Shown piece by piece: positions 1 through 8,040 of a DNA stretch of 64,000 nt. Both the position numbers and the translations under genes were made by a program. The number at the start of each line of letters is the position of its first letter. Positions within the stretch are counted from its first letter, which is position 1. Below the pieces are notes generated by a model. It saw nothing but the letters and a program-made list of their open reading frames with translations. It made no database searches and was not told the DNA's origin. Source of the DNA: Weissella tructae (GTDB lineage: Bacteria > Bacillota > Bacilli > Lactobacillales > Lactobacillaceae); contig NZ_CP007588.1 of the NCBI RefSeq assembly GCF_000732905.1, positions 992,001 through 1,056,000 of the forward strand, written 5' to 3'.

Positions 1-320
1 TTTAAGGCCGGTCCTGATCCAGGCGAAACCTTAATCATGACCATATTTCCTTGCACCGTATAATGAGTCGTTGCTTCATGAAGAATGTGACGCAACTGAC
101 TACGATAATCATCGTGTGACATCGTTGCATACGTAAAGCCACCTTCTGATAAAGGCACTTTTACTAATTGCATGTCTGCAATATCACGCGAAACTGTCGC
201 TTGTGTCACCTGCCAACCAAGTTCATTTAGTTGTTGTACCAAATCTTCTTGTCGACGAATTTGTTGTTGCGTAATTAAACGAAGAATCTCTTGTTGTCGT
301 TCTTGCTTATTTTTCGCCAT
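1..320 (-). CDS. argR: Arginine repressor ArgR, C-terminal part cut by window edge
   Basis: About 106 N-terminal residues are visible; the gene runs off the left edge. The protein starts MAKNKQERQQEIL and carries a winged-helix DNA-binding domain with the ArgR/AhrC recognition-helix motif ATVSRDI at residues 41-47, followed by the hinge to the oligomerisation domain. The C-terminal arginine-binding part is outside the window. ArgR represses arginine biosynthesis and/or activates catabolism with arginine as corepressor. The start at 320 lies inside the 3' end of tlyA (14-base overlap), so the two are translationally coupled. In related Firmicutes recN follows argR; it would lie beyond the edge. 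Identity is firm; which of several possible ArgR paralogues it is cannot be decided. Confidence 0.93.
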   Translation of the reverse strand, partial: MAKNKQERQQEILRLITQQQIRRQEDLVQQLNELGWQVTQATVSRDIADMQLVKVPLSEGGFTYATMSHDDYRSQLRHILHEATTHYTVQGNMVMIKVSPGSGPAL

Positions 321-1155
321 CCTTAGACTCCTCACGACGAGCATTCAATTGCGCATGTGCGTCTTGTACAACTTGTTCGCGTTCTTGTTCTGTCAGCGTT
401 GTTGCCCCATCATCCAAGACCAAATCTGCAATAAATTCAATATTTCCAGATCCACCCTTAATTGGTGAGAAGTCCAAACCAGCTAGACTAAATTCGCTTT
501 GTTGGGCTAGATCTGCCACTTTATGAATCACAGCTAAGTGTGTTGCGGCATCTTTCACAATGCCATGCTTTCCCACTGCTTCACGACCAGCCTCAAATTG
601 TGGCTTAATCAATGTTGCAACGTGTCCACCAGGCGTCAAGATTTCAGATAGCGGTGGCAAAATCAAGCTTAGTGAAATAAATGACACGTCAATCGTAGCC
701 ATTTCTGGTTGGCCAGACGTAAAGTCATCACGCTTTGAATAACGGAAATTTGTGTTTTCCATAACAACAACACGATCATCTGAACGTAACTTCCAAGCTA
801 ATTGGTTCGTTCCAACATCCAACGCATAAACTTGCTTCGCTCCATTTTGTAAAGCAACGTCAGTAAATCCACCTGTTGATGATCCAATGTCCAAAACAGT
901 CTTGTCTGTTACATCCAAACCAAACACGTCAATCATCTTAGCTAGTTTAAAGCCTCCACGAGAAACATATGGCATTGGTGCACCCTTTAAGTGCAATTCT
1001 GTTGTCACTGGAATTTTTTCACCAGGCTTGTCTTTACGTTCTTCTTTATCACCCAAAACTTCACCGGCCATTACCGCACGTTTTGCTTGTTCTCGTGATT
1101 CAAACAATCCTTGTTGGACTGCTAGAATATCAACTCGTTCTTTCTCTACACCCAT
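307..1155 (-). CDS. tlyA: TlyA-family rRNA 2'-O-methyltransferase
   Basis: 282 residues, the usual length for TlyA. An N-terminal S4 RNA-binding domain (about residues 1-65) is followed by an FtsJ/RrmJ-like Rossmann methyltransferase domain with the SAM-binding motif LDIGSSTGGFTD near residue 90. Family members methylate ribose 2'-OH of cytidines in rRNA (well shown for mycobacterial TlyA); they were first named haemolysins, but that role is doubtful. The ATG at 1155 has a GGAG five bases upstream and overlaps the 3' end of ispA by 10 bases. Position between ispA and argR is the standard Firmicute order. The exact target nucleotide here is inferred from the family. Confidence 0.93.
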   Translation of the reverse strand: MGVEKERVDILAVQQGLFESREQAKRAVMAGEVLGDKEERKDKPGEKIPVTTELHLKGAPMPYVSRGGFKLAKMIDVFGLDVTDKTVLDIGSSTGGFTDVALQNGAKQVYALDVGTNQLAWKLRSDDRVVVMENTNFRYSKRDDFTSGQPEMATIDVSFISLSLILPPLSEILTPGGHVATLIKPQFEAGREAVGKHGIVKDAATHLAVIHKVADLAQQSEFSLAGLDFSPIKGGSGNIEFIADLVLDDGATTLTEQEREQVVQDAHAQLNARREESKDGEK

Positions 1156-2018
1156 TGTTTCTCCAATGCTGGTTTAAAATATTCTAAAAATGATTCTAGT
1201 AGCGCGACATTCGCATGGCTATTATAACGGACTACCGCTAAGGCATCACGTGCCAAACCAACTTGTTCAGCGAGCGCATCTTGTGCCCCTTGAACCCCCA
1301 ACAAAGTTGGGTATGCTTGCTTACTTTCATCATCATCTTGTGCTAAATCATCTAAGTCATCTTTAATTTGGAAAGCAAATCCAAAGGCACTTCCAAAATC
1401 ATCCAATGCATTTAATGTCACTTGGTTCGCATCGACCAAGATACCACCCGCAACTAATGCATAACGAATCAAGGCACCTGTCTTCAAACGATGTACACTT
1501 TCGGCCGCTGATAAAGTAATTTCATCTTGTCCTGTGTAAATCATATCCAAAACTTGACCACCAACCATTCCGTTAGGTCCGCTGGCTTTCGTTAATCCTA
1601 ATGTTAATTGATTTTTTTGAAAATCAGATAGAACTGAACTTTCATTAATCCATTCATATGCCAATGGTTGTAAAGCGTCTGCTGCTAAGATAGCCATTGC
1701 TTCACCATAGACAATATGGGTTGTTGGTTTACCACGACGCATATCATCATCATCCATCGCTGGTAGATCATCATGAATTAAACTGTATGCATGGATTAAT
1801 TCTAAGACATTTGCCTCTGTTAAATAACGTTCTGGATTGCGACCAAAACTATCAATCACAGCTAATGTCAAAAGTGGGCGTAATCGTTTCCCACCGTTCA
1901 TCACTGCATAATTCATGACTTCATGTAAATCTGGATTTTTAACACTCACTTTTAGGTCTTGTGTTAATTGTGCATTAATCTTGGGCACCCAGATTGACTG
2001 GAAACTCGCTAAGTTCAT
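1146..2018 (-). CDS. ispA: Farnesyl/geranyl diphosphate synthase (short-chain polyprenyl synthetase)
   Basis: 290 residues. The first aspartate-rich motif DDLPAMDDDD spans residues 83-92 and the second, DDLDD, residues 220-224; both bind Mg-diphosphate in trans-prenyl synthases. NGGKRLRP at 41-48 is the conserved IPP-binding segment. The enzyme condenses IPP with DMAPP/GPP to give farnesyl diphosphate for undecaprenyl phosphate and, in this organism, possibly the menaquinone side chain. The start codon overlaps the xseB stop in a TAATG arrangement, so expression is coupled to the exonuclease VII genes, as in many Firmicutes. FPP versus GGPP chain length is assigned from family and context, not proven. 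Confidence 0.93.
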   Translation of the reverse strand: MNLASFQSIWVPKINAQLTQDLKVSVKNPDLHEVMNYAVMNGGKRLRPLLTLAVIDSFGRNPERYLTEANVLELIHAYSLIHDDLPAMDDDDMRRGKPTTHIVYGEAMAILAADALQPLAYEWINESSVLSDFQKNQLTLGLTKASGPNGMVGGQVLDMIYTGQDEITLSAAESVHRLKTGALIRYALVAGGILVDANQVTLNALDDFGSAFGFAFQIKDDLDDLAQDDDESKQAYPTLLGVQGAQDALAEQVGLARDALAVVRYNSHANVALLESFLEYFKPALEKQWV

Positions 2019-2239
2019 TAATCTTCCACCTTGAATTCCGCAACCGTACCATCATTCTCGATGATTTTTGCTAGGCTCTTATCAGCTGTTTCCAATGTCT
2101 TTTGTAACGATTGACTCAATTGGACACCAACTTCAAATTGCTTCAACGCTTCTTCCAGAGGAACATCCCCTTTTTCTAGTTGCATCACAATTTGTTCTAA
2201 GCTTGCTAAGTTTTCTTCAAAACTTTTTTGTTCAGCCAT
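2018..2239 (-). CDS. xseB: Exodeoxyribonuclease VII small subunit
   Basis: 73 residues, typical for XseB. The sequence has the family signature FEENLASLEQIVMQLEKGD near the N terminus, then a second amphipathic helix with LEEALKQFEVGVQL. Small subunits coat the long helices of XseA and are needed for the holoenzyme that degrades single-stranded DNA in both directions. Only 2 bases separate it from xseA upstream, and its stop overlaps the ispA start, so all are in one transcript. Confidence 0.95.
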   Translation of the reverse strand: MAEQKSFEENLASLEQIVMQLEKGDVPLEEALKQFEVGVQLSQSLQKTLETADKSLAKIIENDGTVAEFKVED

Positions 2240-2241
2240 CT

Positions 2242-3495
2242 TTATTCTCCTGTTACCTTGGCACGAATGACACCATCCGTCACTCGAATGTTTAAGACAT
2301 CATTTTCTTTCACTTGTTCGACGCTTTGCACAACAACATCTTCTTGTGTCACAACACTATATCCTCGACCTAAGACAGCCAAAGGACTTACTAAATCTAA
2401 TCCCTTAAACGCTTGTTGGGCTTGGTATTGTTTACGTTGCACCAATTGTGTCATCGCTTGTGTTAAACGTGGTTCTAGCAAAGCAAAATGATGTTGATTT
2501 TCACGCAATTGTCTCTGCATATTTTGCGTTAATTGTTGATTCGCCACATCGACACGTTGTAGATATCCTTCATACAAGCGTTGTGGTTGCGTCAACACGT
2601 AACTTTGCGAAACACGTGCTAATCGATCTTGATTTTGTTTAATTTGGCGTTGCATTTGTGCAACTAATCTTTGTTGGTATTGTTGAATACCTAACCAGAC
2701 GTCAGCTAACGGAACCGCCGTTGCTAATTCAGCGGCTGCTGTCGGCGTTGCTGCACGTTGGTCAGCTACAAAATCAGCAATCGTCGTATCTGTTTCGTGT
2801 CCAACAGAACTAATAATCGGCATCTTCATTTGCAACATTTTCTGTACAAGTCGTTCATCATTAAACGCCCACAAATCTTCAATTGATCCACCACCACGCC
2901 CCATGATAACCACATCGGCGCTTGCATCTGCATTAACGGCTTCTAATTGTTGTAATAGTGACGATACAGCACCATCCCCTTGCACAACAGCGGGATATAA
3001 GACAATTTCTGCAATCGGATAACGACGTTGCACCGTTGTTATGATGTCACGGATAACTGCACCACTAGGTGACGTGATCACGGCAATCTTTTTAGGAAAG
3101 CGTGGAATCGGACGTTGTAATTGTTGAAAAACACCGTCGGCTTCTAATTTACGCTTCAATTGTTCATAGGCTTGATACAAGGCACCCACACCATCTGGTT
3201 CTAGCCGGTCAATAATCAAACTATATGAACCATTGGGTGCATATAGATCCACATGCCCAATCGCATTTACTTTCATACCTGCTTCAAGTTCAAATGGTAA
3301 TTTTTGTGAGACAAATTTAAACATTGTCGCATTAATAACTGCACCATCATCCTTTAATGAAAAGTATTGATGTCCTGGTCGCTTACGATAATTCGATACT
3401 TCCCCAGTAACATGTACTTCTTTCAGATGTGGATCGGCCGTAAATTTACGCTTCAAATATTTAGTTAGCGTACTGACCGTTAAATATTCTGCCAT
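2242..3495 (-). CDS. xseA: Exodeoxyribonuclease VII large subunit
   Basis: 417 residues. An N-terminal OB-fold (about 1-105, with the HVTGEVSNYRKRPGHQYFSLKD segment) is followed by the catalytic domain containing AVITSPSGAVIRDI and the glycine-rich MGRGGGSIEDLWAFNDE motif, then long glutamine/arginine-rich helices that bind XseB, and a small C-terminal barrel with the GRGYSVV sequence. The ATG at 3495 has a GGAGG six bases upstream that lies inside the 3' end of folD; the genes overlap by 16 bases. Role: ssDNA exonuclease in repair and recombination. Confidence 0.95.
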   Translation of the reverse strand: MAEYLTVSTLTKYLKRKFTADPHLKEVHVTGEVSNYRKRPGHQYFSLKDDGAVINATMFKFVSQKLPFELEAGMKVNAIGHVDLYAPNGSYSLIIDRLEPDGVGALYQAYEQLKRKLEADGVFQQLQRPIPRFPKKIAVITSPSGAVIRDIITTVQRRYPIAEIVLYPAVVQGDGAVSSLLQQLEAVNADASADVVIMGRGGGSIEDLWAFNDERLVQKMLQMKMPIISSVGHETDTTIADFVADQRAATPTAAAELATAVPLADVWLGIQQYQQRLVAQMQRQIKQNQDRLARVSQSYVLTQPQRLYEGYLQRVDVANQQLTQNMQRQLRENQHHFALLEPRLTQAMTQLVQRKQYQAQQAFKGLDLVSPLAVLGRGYSVVTQEDVVVQSVEQVKENDVLNIRVTDGVIRAKVTGE

Positions 3496-4370
3496 GCATC
3501 CTCCAATTCGATTGCATGATGTTGTGCTGCCAACTCAACTGTTGTTTGCATCAACGTTGCAATCGTCATTGGCCCAACACCACCAGGTACCGGTGTAATT
3601 TTACCAGCCACCGCTTCCGCTGACTCAAAATCAACATCACCAACTAATTTACCATCAGCCATACGATTAATTCCGACATCAATGACCACTGCGCCAGGCT
3701 TTAAGTCCTTTCCCGTCACAAGTCCTGGTACACCTGTCGCAACTACGACAACATCTGCCATAGCCAACAAAGCTTCACGTTCTGCCTCTGGTGTATAGCG
3801 ATGCAATAGACTTACCGTAGCATCTGCATTTTCCAACAAGGCAAACATTGGACGACCAACCAAAACAGAGCGGCCAATAACTACTGCATGCTTATGCTTT
3901 AAATCAACATTTTCAAATGCCAACATCGTCATAATTCCACGAGGGGTGTTCGCAACCGGATAATAACCTTCACGGTCCGCATATAAACGTCCGACGTTAA
4001 TCGGATGGAACCCATCGACATCTTTTTCAGGAGAAATGGCATCTTGGATACGCTTTTCATTCATGTGTGCAGGCAATGGACTTTGCACCAAAATGGCATC
4101 AATCGTTGCATCTGCATTTAATGCTGCAATTTGTTCAAGCAAAGCTTCTTCAGTCATATCACTGTCGTATTTAAACGTTTGCCCAGCGATACCTACCTTT
4201 TCTGCGACACGTCCTTTATTACGTACATAGATTTCACTAGCTGGATCATCACCAACTAAAATAACCGCCAAACCAGGTGTCACACCTTGTTCTTTCAAAC
4301 GCTCTGTTTGCGTGGCGACTGCATCACGCAAACGAGCTGCAATTGCTTTTCCATCAATTATGGTTGCCAT
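3480..4370 (-). CDS. folD: Bifunctional methylenetetrahydrofolate dehydrogenase/cyclohydrolase
   Basis: 296 residues from the ATG at 4370, which has a GAGGTGG ribosome site; an in-frame extension to 4415 exists but lacks family similarity. Catalytic Tyr48 and Lys52 sit in the segment SEIYVRNKGR, and the cofactor/substrate motifs VQSPLPAHM, GRSVLVGRP and PVPGGVGPMT are intact. The enzyme interconverts 5,10-methylene-THF and 10-formyl-THF with NADP. It is the first gene of the folD-xseA-xseB-ispA-tlyA-argR run, a standard Firmicute cluster. Confidence 0.96.
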   Translation of the reverse strand: MATIIDGKAIAARLRDAVATQTERLKEQGVTPGLAVILVGDDPASEIYVRNKGRVAEKVGIAGQTFKYDSDMTEEALLEQIAALNADATIDAILVQSPLPAHMNEKRIQDAISPEKDVDGFHPINVGRLYADREGYYPVANTPRGIMTMLAFENVDLKHKHAVVIGRSVLVGRPMFALLENADATVSLLHRYTPEAEREALLAMADVVVVATGVPGLVTGKDLKPGAVVIDVGINRMADGKLVGDVDFESAEAVAGKITPVPGGVGPMTIATLMQTTVELAAQHHAIELEDAWQNI

Positions 4371-4459
4371 TTTCCACCTCACAAAATATTCATTATTATT
4401 GCATAATTTTACCACAGATTACGAGGACATACCATCAGCCACTATGCCCTAATTCAAAC

Positions 4460-4495
4460 AAAAAACCGTCTGCCCTATCGGACACACGGTTTTTT
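4460..4495 (-). terminator. Rho-independent terminator after the ECF S-component gene
   Basis: A perfect 10-base outer arm pair (AAAAAACCGT against ACGGTTTTTT) with an inner GTCTG/CGGAC pairing closes a small loop and is followed by a T run on the minus strand. It separates the S-component gene from folD. Confidence 0.85.
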
Positions 4496-4497
4496 CA

Positions 4498-5019
4498 TTA
4501 ATTCTTTTTGAAGTAGTGATACGCATAGATGAACAGTGTACCTGTAATCCCCACAACAAGGAAATTAACCCATGCTGCTGTTAACCCTTGCGTTAGAACA
4601 TAGCCCCAACGTGACTTGTAGACCAAATAGTCCCCTAATGGTGCAATCAATCCCCATACTAGTAAATTAGCAATTCCTTGCCAGACATTAAATTGCATGA
4701 CACGTGCTAACGTAATCGGATTCTTCAATAAATTCAAGCGTTGCGTAATCAAACCCAACATCAAACCGAATACACCATCTGCAACAATCCATGTCCACCA
4801 TACCGTCGTATAGCTCAAACTATCTGATAAAAAGTGCGCCATAAAAGCCACAATCGGTGTTAATACAGCACCAAAAAATAGTGAGAATACTGTCAAAACA
4901 GCATAACCTAACGTGACTTGTGTATTCGCCACCCCAGCATCAAAGCTTAGGAATTGTCCAACGAGCACAACCGCGATGATTCCTACGATGATAGCAATAC
5001 ATTTTTTTACAAATGTCAT
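4498..5019 (-). CDS. ECF-type transporter substrate-binding (S) component, UPF0397-like
   Basis: 173 residues with about five or six hydrophobic helices. The N terminus, the segment TQVTLGYAVLTVFSLFFGA and the VWWTWIVADGVFGLMLGL segment resemble the UPF0397 class of energy-coupling-factor S components. S components bind a vitamin, metal or similar solute and work with the EcfA-EcfA'-EcfT module. No ATPase or T-subunit gene is nearby, so it would be a group II (shared module) transporter. Substrate is unknown. The start overlaps the stop of the upstream acidic protein gene (TAATG) and its ribosome site lies in that gene's last codons, so the two are coupled. Family assignment is from memory of sequence pattern. 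Confidence 0.72.
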   Translation of the reverse strand: MTFVKKCIAIIVGIIAVVLVGQFLSFDAGVANTQVTLGYAVLTVFSLFFGAVLTPIVAFMAHFLSDSLSYTTVWWTWIVADGVFGLMLGLITQRLNLLKNPITLARVMQFNVWQGIANLLVWGLIAPLGDYLVYKSRWGYVLTQGLTAAWVNFLVVGITGTLFIYAYHYFKKN

Positions 5020-5513
5020 TATGCTTCTCCTTCAGAATCCGTTGTGTCATCTTCTTCCGCTACTTCAGTCGTATTGATTAAGACAATCTTTTCATCAAAG
5101 TACGCAGCAATACGTGCAGCCACTGAATCAAAGTCATCTAGCGCAGCAGTAACAGACGCTGCATAATCGATACGTAGTCCTGATTGTGATACCGCAGGAT
5201 GTTCCACAATCATGTATAGGTTAACATCTGCTTCTTCATTGTTAATCACAATCTTTTTTACCGCATTCGCATAACGAATCGGCAAATTAATCAAGTTTGT
5301 TTCAACACTTAATTTAATTGGTTCATCACCACTGATAATCATTTCGGCTGAAACTAGTTGATCTGCTTCTAGTGTTGTTTGAATGAATGCAAAAAAATCA
5401 TCTAAATTGATTGTCGCTTCATCGGCTGCTGTAAAAGTCTTAGTTGTTACAGCTTCATTTTCTAGTGCCTCAATTAAGGCATTCCCTGTTAATTGCATGT
5501 CTGCACTCACCAT
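5019..5513 (-). CDS. Acidic protein of unknown function
   Basis: 164 residues, not recognised. No signal peptide or membrane helix. It is strongly acidic, with a C-terminal tail rich in Glu and Asp (EEDDTTDSEGEA), and has an apparent alpha/beta pattern in the middle (KLSVETNLINLPIRYANAVKKIVI). It is the first gene of a two-gene operon with the S-component gene. The start is uncertain: the ATG at 5513 has little room for a ribosome site (AAGAAGAG abuts it), and a Met at 5498 preceded by GGTGAG is an alternative. A cytosolic partner of the transporter or an unrelated protein are both possible; nothing in the sequence decides. Confidence 0.7.
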   Translation of the reverse strand: MVSADMQLTGNALIEALENEAVTTKTFTAADEATINLDDFFAFIQTTLEADQLVSAEMIISGDEPIKLSVETNLINLPIRYANAVKKIVINNEEADVNLYMIVEHPAVSQSGLRIDYAASVTAALDDFDSVAARIAAYFDEKIVLINTTEVAEEDDTTDSEGEA

Positions 5514-5574
5514 CTCTTCTTTAATGCATTTAGTTTAACACAGTTCATCTATGACCACTATGAGAAAAAATATA

Positions 5575-5626
5575 AAAAATGGATAGCCCAAATCCAAGTC
5601 CTTGACCTGGTGCGCTATCCATTTTT
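5575..5626 (-). terminator. Terminator after femX-like gene
   Basis: Arms AAAAATGGATAGC and GCTATCCATTTTT are perfectly complementary and enclose a 26-base loop; the T tract follows on the minus strand. It isolates femX from the downstream acidic-protein operon. Confidence 0.85.
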
Positions 5627-5651
5627 CTATATGATTGGTTTTCAAATCTAA

Positions 5652-6899
5652 TTAGGCACGTCCCAACAACTTCTTCATTAGCTTGTATAGACGATACTTC
5701 ATGCGATTAATTGGATATTCAAATTCTCCAACAAGTTGGTCAGCTGTTCCATTAAATTCAGTCTTAAAACGGAAGACCCCATCTGACCCATCAAATTCAC
5801 CACTGATACCATAGAAATTATGTGTCGGAATGTTCTTTGCAATGGCTTGACGCATCATTGTATCTTGAATCAAATAAGGTGCATAGTAGTCACGGTATTC
5901 ATCATACATTCCTGAGAACATGTATGCCATTTCTTGTGGTTGTTCAACAAACAATGCACCCGCAACAATAATAGGTTCAGTAGGTACATCCCCATTAAAC
6001 AATTCATCTACACGCTTCATACGCTTGATGTGCATGTTCTTTTGATCAGTAAATTCGTTGAATTGTCCGCGATTCTTCTTTGTTTCCTTAACCGCTAGAC
6101 GTTCAGCCAATGTATTGATTTTAATGTCTAATTGGTCAATCGTTGCTTGTTCTTGAGCCAAGTAGTTCGGAAAGTCAATTTCAGCTACTGTAAAGTGAGC
6201 ATCATCCCCATAAGTGTTATACAACACTTCGTAGAATGATAATTCTTTATCATCAAAACCACGACGTTCAGCGGTATCCGCTGTTAGCTTCTTAAACTTG
6301 TCTAATTCTTCAAACGGCAATTCACGGAATGTGACCCCAAATTGCGCATTTTTCTTCAAATAGTACTTAACGTCTGGTTGGTAACTTCCGACCAATGTCT
6401 CCAAGTCTAACCCACGTAGGTCCTTAGAATATTGCCATGGCATGCTACCATCAGTACTCATACCCTTTTTAAATGGCATGTGCTTAGCACCATGCTTTTC
6501 TAACACAGCAATCAAATCATCAGCCGGTTCTGTAATGGCATTACCATGGTTATCAAAACGTTGATAAACCACATTTGGAGAGAACTTGATGTACAAACCA
6601 TTGAATTGCTTTGCAAATGATGCAAGTCCCTTCAAATACATGTCCAAAACAGCTGTATCTTTATAGTTTAGCAATGGACCGTGATTCACAGATGCCACAG
6701 TTCCACCATTAATCCCATCAAAAGTTACAATAGATCCTGCAACAATCGTATCATCGATATCTTTGACACCTAGGATATGCACGTTTTTGTTACGTCCCTT
6801 TAATAACTCGTATTGTTCTACTGATTGCGTCATTGACCCTAATGGGGATTGCTTTTCAAATGCTGCATATTCTTCTTTTGTTAGTTCAATAAATTTCAT
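5652..6899 (-). CDS. FemX/FemAB-family peptidoglycan aminoacyltransferase
   Basis: 415 residues from the ATG at 6899; upstream in-frame ATGs at 6914 and 6911 are rejected because the ribosome site GGGAG lies just inside that extension. The protein has the two GNAT-like halves of the Fem family, interrupted at about residues 245-302 by a charged helical arm predicted to form the antiparallel coiled coil seen in FemA/FemB/MurM. These cytoplasmic enzymes transfer an amino acid from aminoacyl-tRNA to the lysine side chain of a peptidoglycan precursor. Weissella viridescens FemX, an alanyl transferase, is a shorter (about 336 residue) arm-less relative, so this longer protein may add a second cross-bridge residue or act on lipid II. 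The amino acid used cannot be read from sequence. Confidence 0.88.
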   Translation of the reverse strand: MKFIELTKEEYAAFEKQSPLGSMTQSVEQYELLKGRNKNVHILGVKDIDDTIVAGSIVTFDGINGGTVASVNHGPLLNYKDTAVLDMYLKGLASFAKQFNGLYIKFSPNVVYQRFDNHGNAITEPADDLIAVLEKHGAKHMPFKKGMSTDGSMPWQYSKDLRGLDLETLVGSYQPDVKYYLKKNAQFGVTFRELPFEELDKFKKLTADTAERRGFDDKELSFYEVLYNTYGDDAHFTVAEIDFPNYLAQEQATIDQLDIKINTLAERLAVKETKKNRGQFNEFTDQKNMHIKRMKRVDELFNGDVPTEPIIVAGALFVEQPQEMAYMFSGMYDEYRDYYAPYLIQDTMMRQAIAKNIPTHNFYGISGEFDGSDGVFRFKTEFNGTADQLVGEFEYPINRMKYRLYKLMKKLLGRA

Positions 6900-7021
6900 G
6901 CTATCTCCCATCATTAACCCTGTCGATCATTTTTAATTCGTAAATTCATTGGATTTACGCTTTGATTTTAAGTTGTTATATCTTGTTCACCATGGTGCCA
7001 TGCATCATAGCTATACCCGCT

Positions 7022-7027
7022 ATTATA
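7022..7027 (-). promoter_or_regulatory. Extended -10 promoter for femX-like gene
   Basis: Reading the minus strand, TATAAT is preceded by TG one base upstream (TGCTATAAT), an extended -10. No good -35 is seen at 17 bases. The implied 5' leader is about 120 bases and contains the palindrome CACCATGGTG near 6990. Confidence 0.5.
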
Positions 7028-7087
7028 GCATATCTACACCTTTCAAAACATTTTTCCAACTGCGAGTCCTATAATATCCTGATAACA

Positions 7088-7130
7088 AAAAAACAGCCTT
7101 AAGTTAGTCACCTAACTTAAAACTGTTTTA
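7088..7130 (-). terminator. Terminator after nagB
   Basis: AAACAG and the 9-base TTAAGTTAG/CTAACTTAA arms form a strong hairpin, followed by a run of T on the minus strand, 11 bases beyond the nagB stop. Confidence 0.88.
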
Positions 7131-7141
7131 GATTGAATAGC

Positions 7142-7870
7142 TTAGGCCATTACAATGTTGTCGCGGTTCTTCAACTTAGATGAAGATGCAGCGTCAACGA
7201 TAACTGTAACATCCTTGTGTGCTTGCAAAGCACTTGCTGGCATGTCTTCAGTCATTGGTCCTTCGATCATTGCGGCAACAGCATCAGCCTTAGCTTCACC
7301 GTAAGCAACCAACAAGATCTTCTTACCCTTCATGATGCTTCCGATACCCATTGAGTAAGCATCGCGTGGTACATCATTGATGTCGTCGAAGAAACGTGCG
7401 TTAGCTTCGATTGTTGATTCAGTCAAACCAACTTCGTGTGTCAATTCGTCAAATGGTGTTCCAGGTTCGTTGAAACCGATGTGTCCGTTTGCTCCCAATC
7501 CCAACAATTGTAGGTCGATTGGTTGGTTATCGATAATATCTTCGTAACGCTTAACTTCTACAGCAGCATCTTCGGCCAAACCATTTGGTACGTAGCTTTC
7601 GCGGAAAGGCTTCTTGTTAAACAAGTGTTGGTTCATGAAGAAACGGTAGCTTTGGTCGTTATCTCCTGACAATCCAACATATTCATCCAAGTTAATTGAA
7701 ACCTTGTCTGAAAAGTCCAAATCTGATGCAGTGATTGCATCGTAAATGCTAATAGGTGTTGACCCAGTTGCTAGTCCGAAAACTTGTGCGTTGTTTTCCA
7801 AAGCATCCTTGAAAATGCCGAACCCAACTTGTCCACCTTGTGCTTGGTCTTTAACTTCAATAATTTGCAT
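7142..7870 (-). CDS. nagB: Glucosamine-6-phosphate deaminase
   Basis: 242 residues from the ATG at 7870, which has GGAGG eight bases upstream; this is the usual Firmicute NagB length, shorter than the allosteric E. coli enzyme. The motifs [23 protein letters not shown] and [15 protein letters not shown], with the catalytic Asp and His regions, are intact. The enzyme converts glucosamine-6-P to fructose-6-P and ammonia, letting the cell use amino sugars. It is monocistronic here: terminators lie on both sides. A strong promoter overlapped by a GntR-type palindrome implies repression lifted by an amino-sugar phosphate. Confidence 0.96.
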   Translation of the reverse strand: MQIIEVKDQAQGGQVGFGIFKDALENNAQVFGLATGSTPISIYDAITASDLDFSDKVSINLDEYVGLSGDNDQSYRFFMNQHLFNKKPFRESYVPNGLAEDAAVEVKRYEDIIDNQPIDLQLLGLGANGHIGFNEPGTPFDELTHEVGLTESTIEANARFFDDINDVPRDAYSMGIGSIMKGKKILLVAYGEAKADAVAAMIEGPMTEDMPASALQAHKDVTVIVDAASSSKLKNRDNIVMA

Positions 7871-7890
7871 AATATTCGCCTCCGCGTTTT

Positions 7891-7904
7891 TTGGTATATA
7901 CCAA
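7891..7904 (-). promoter_or_regulatory. Palindromic operator of GntR/NagR type in nagB promoter
   Basis: TTGGTATATACCAA is a perfect 14-base palindrome directly downstream of the nagB -10 box. Its core matches the TGGTxTAxACCA half-sites bound by NagR/YvoA, a HutC-subfamily GntR regulator of N-acetylglucosamine genes. Placement over the transcription start fits steric repression. The cognate regulator gene is not in the window. Confidence 0.75.
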
Positions 7905-7933
7905 TTATAAACGATTGGACTAGCCCATTTCAA
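7904..7933 (-). promoter_or_regulatory. nagB promoter
   Basis: On the minus strand TTGAAA (7933-7928) and TATAAT (7909-7904) are spaced by 18 bases. The transcription start would fall in the palindrome, about 30 bases before the start codon. Confidence 0.78.
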
Positions 7934-7975
7934 GACCTAAATATAAATTATTCTATCGGTAGATGAATGCATATT

Positions 7976-8014
7976 AAAAAGCAAGCAATCGTCACAACGA
8001 TTACTTGCTTTTTT
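7976..8014 (-). terminator. Terminator after thrS
   Basis: AAAAAGCAAG pairs with CTTGCTTTTTT, and ATCGT with ACGAT, giving a long hairpin with a T tract 26 bases past the thrS stop. Confidence 0.9.
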
Positions 8015-8040
8015 CATTCATGAATCGCGCTATATCAGGA

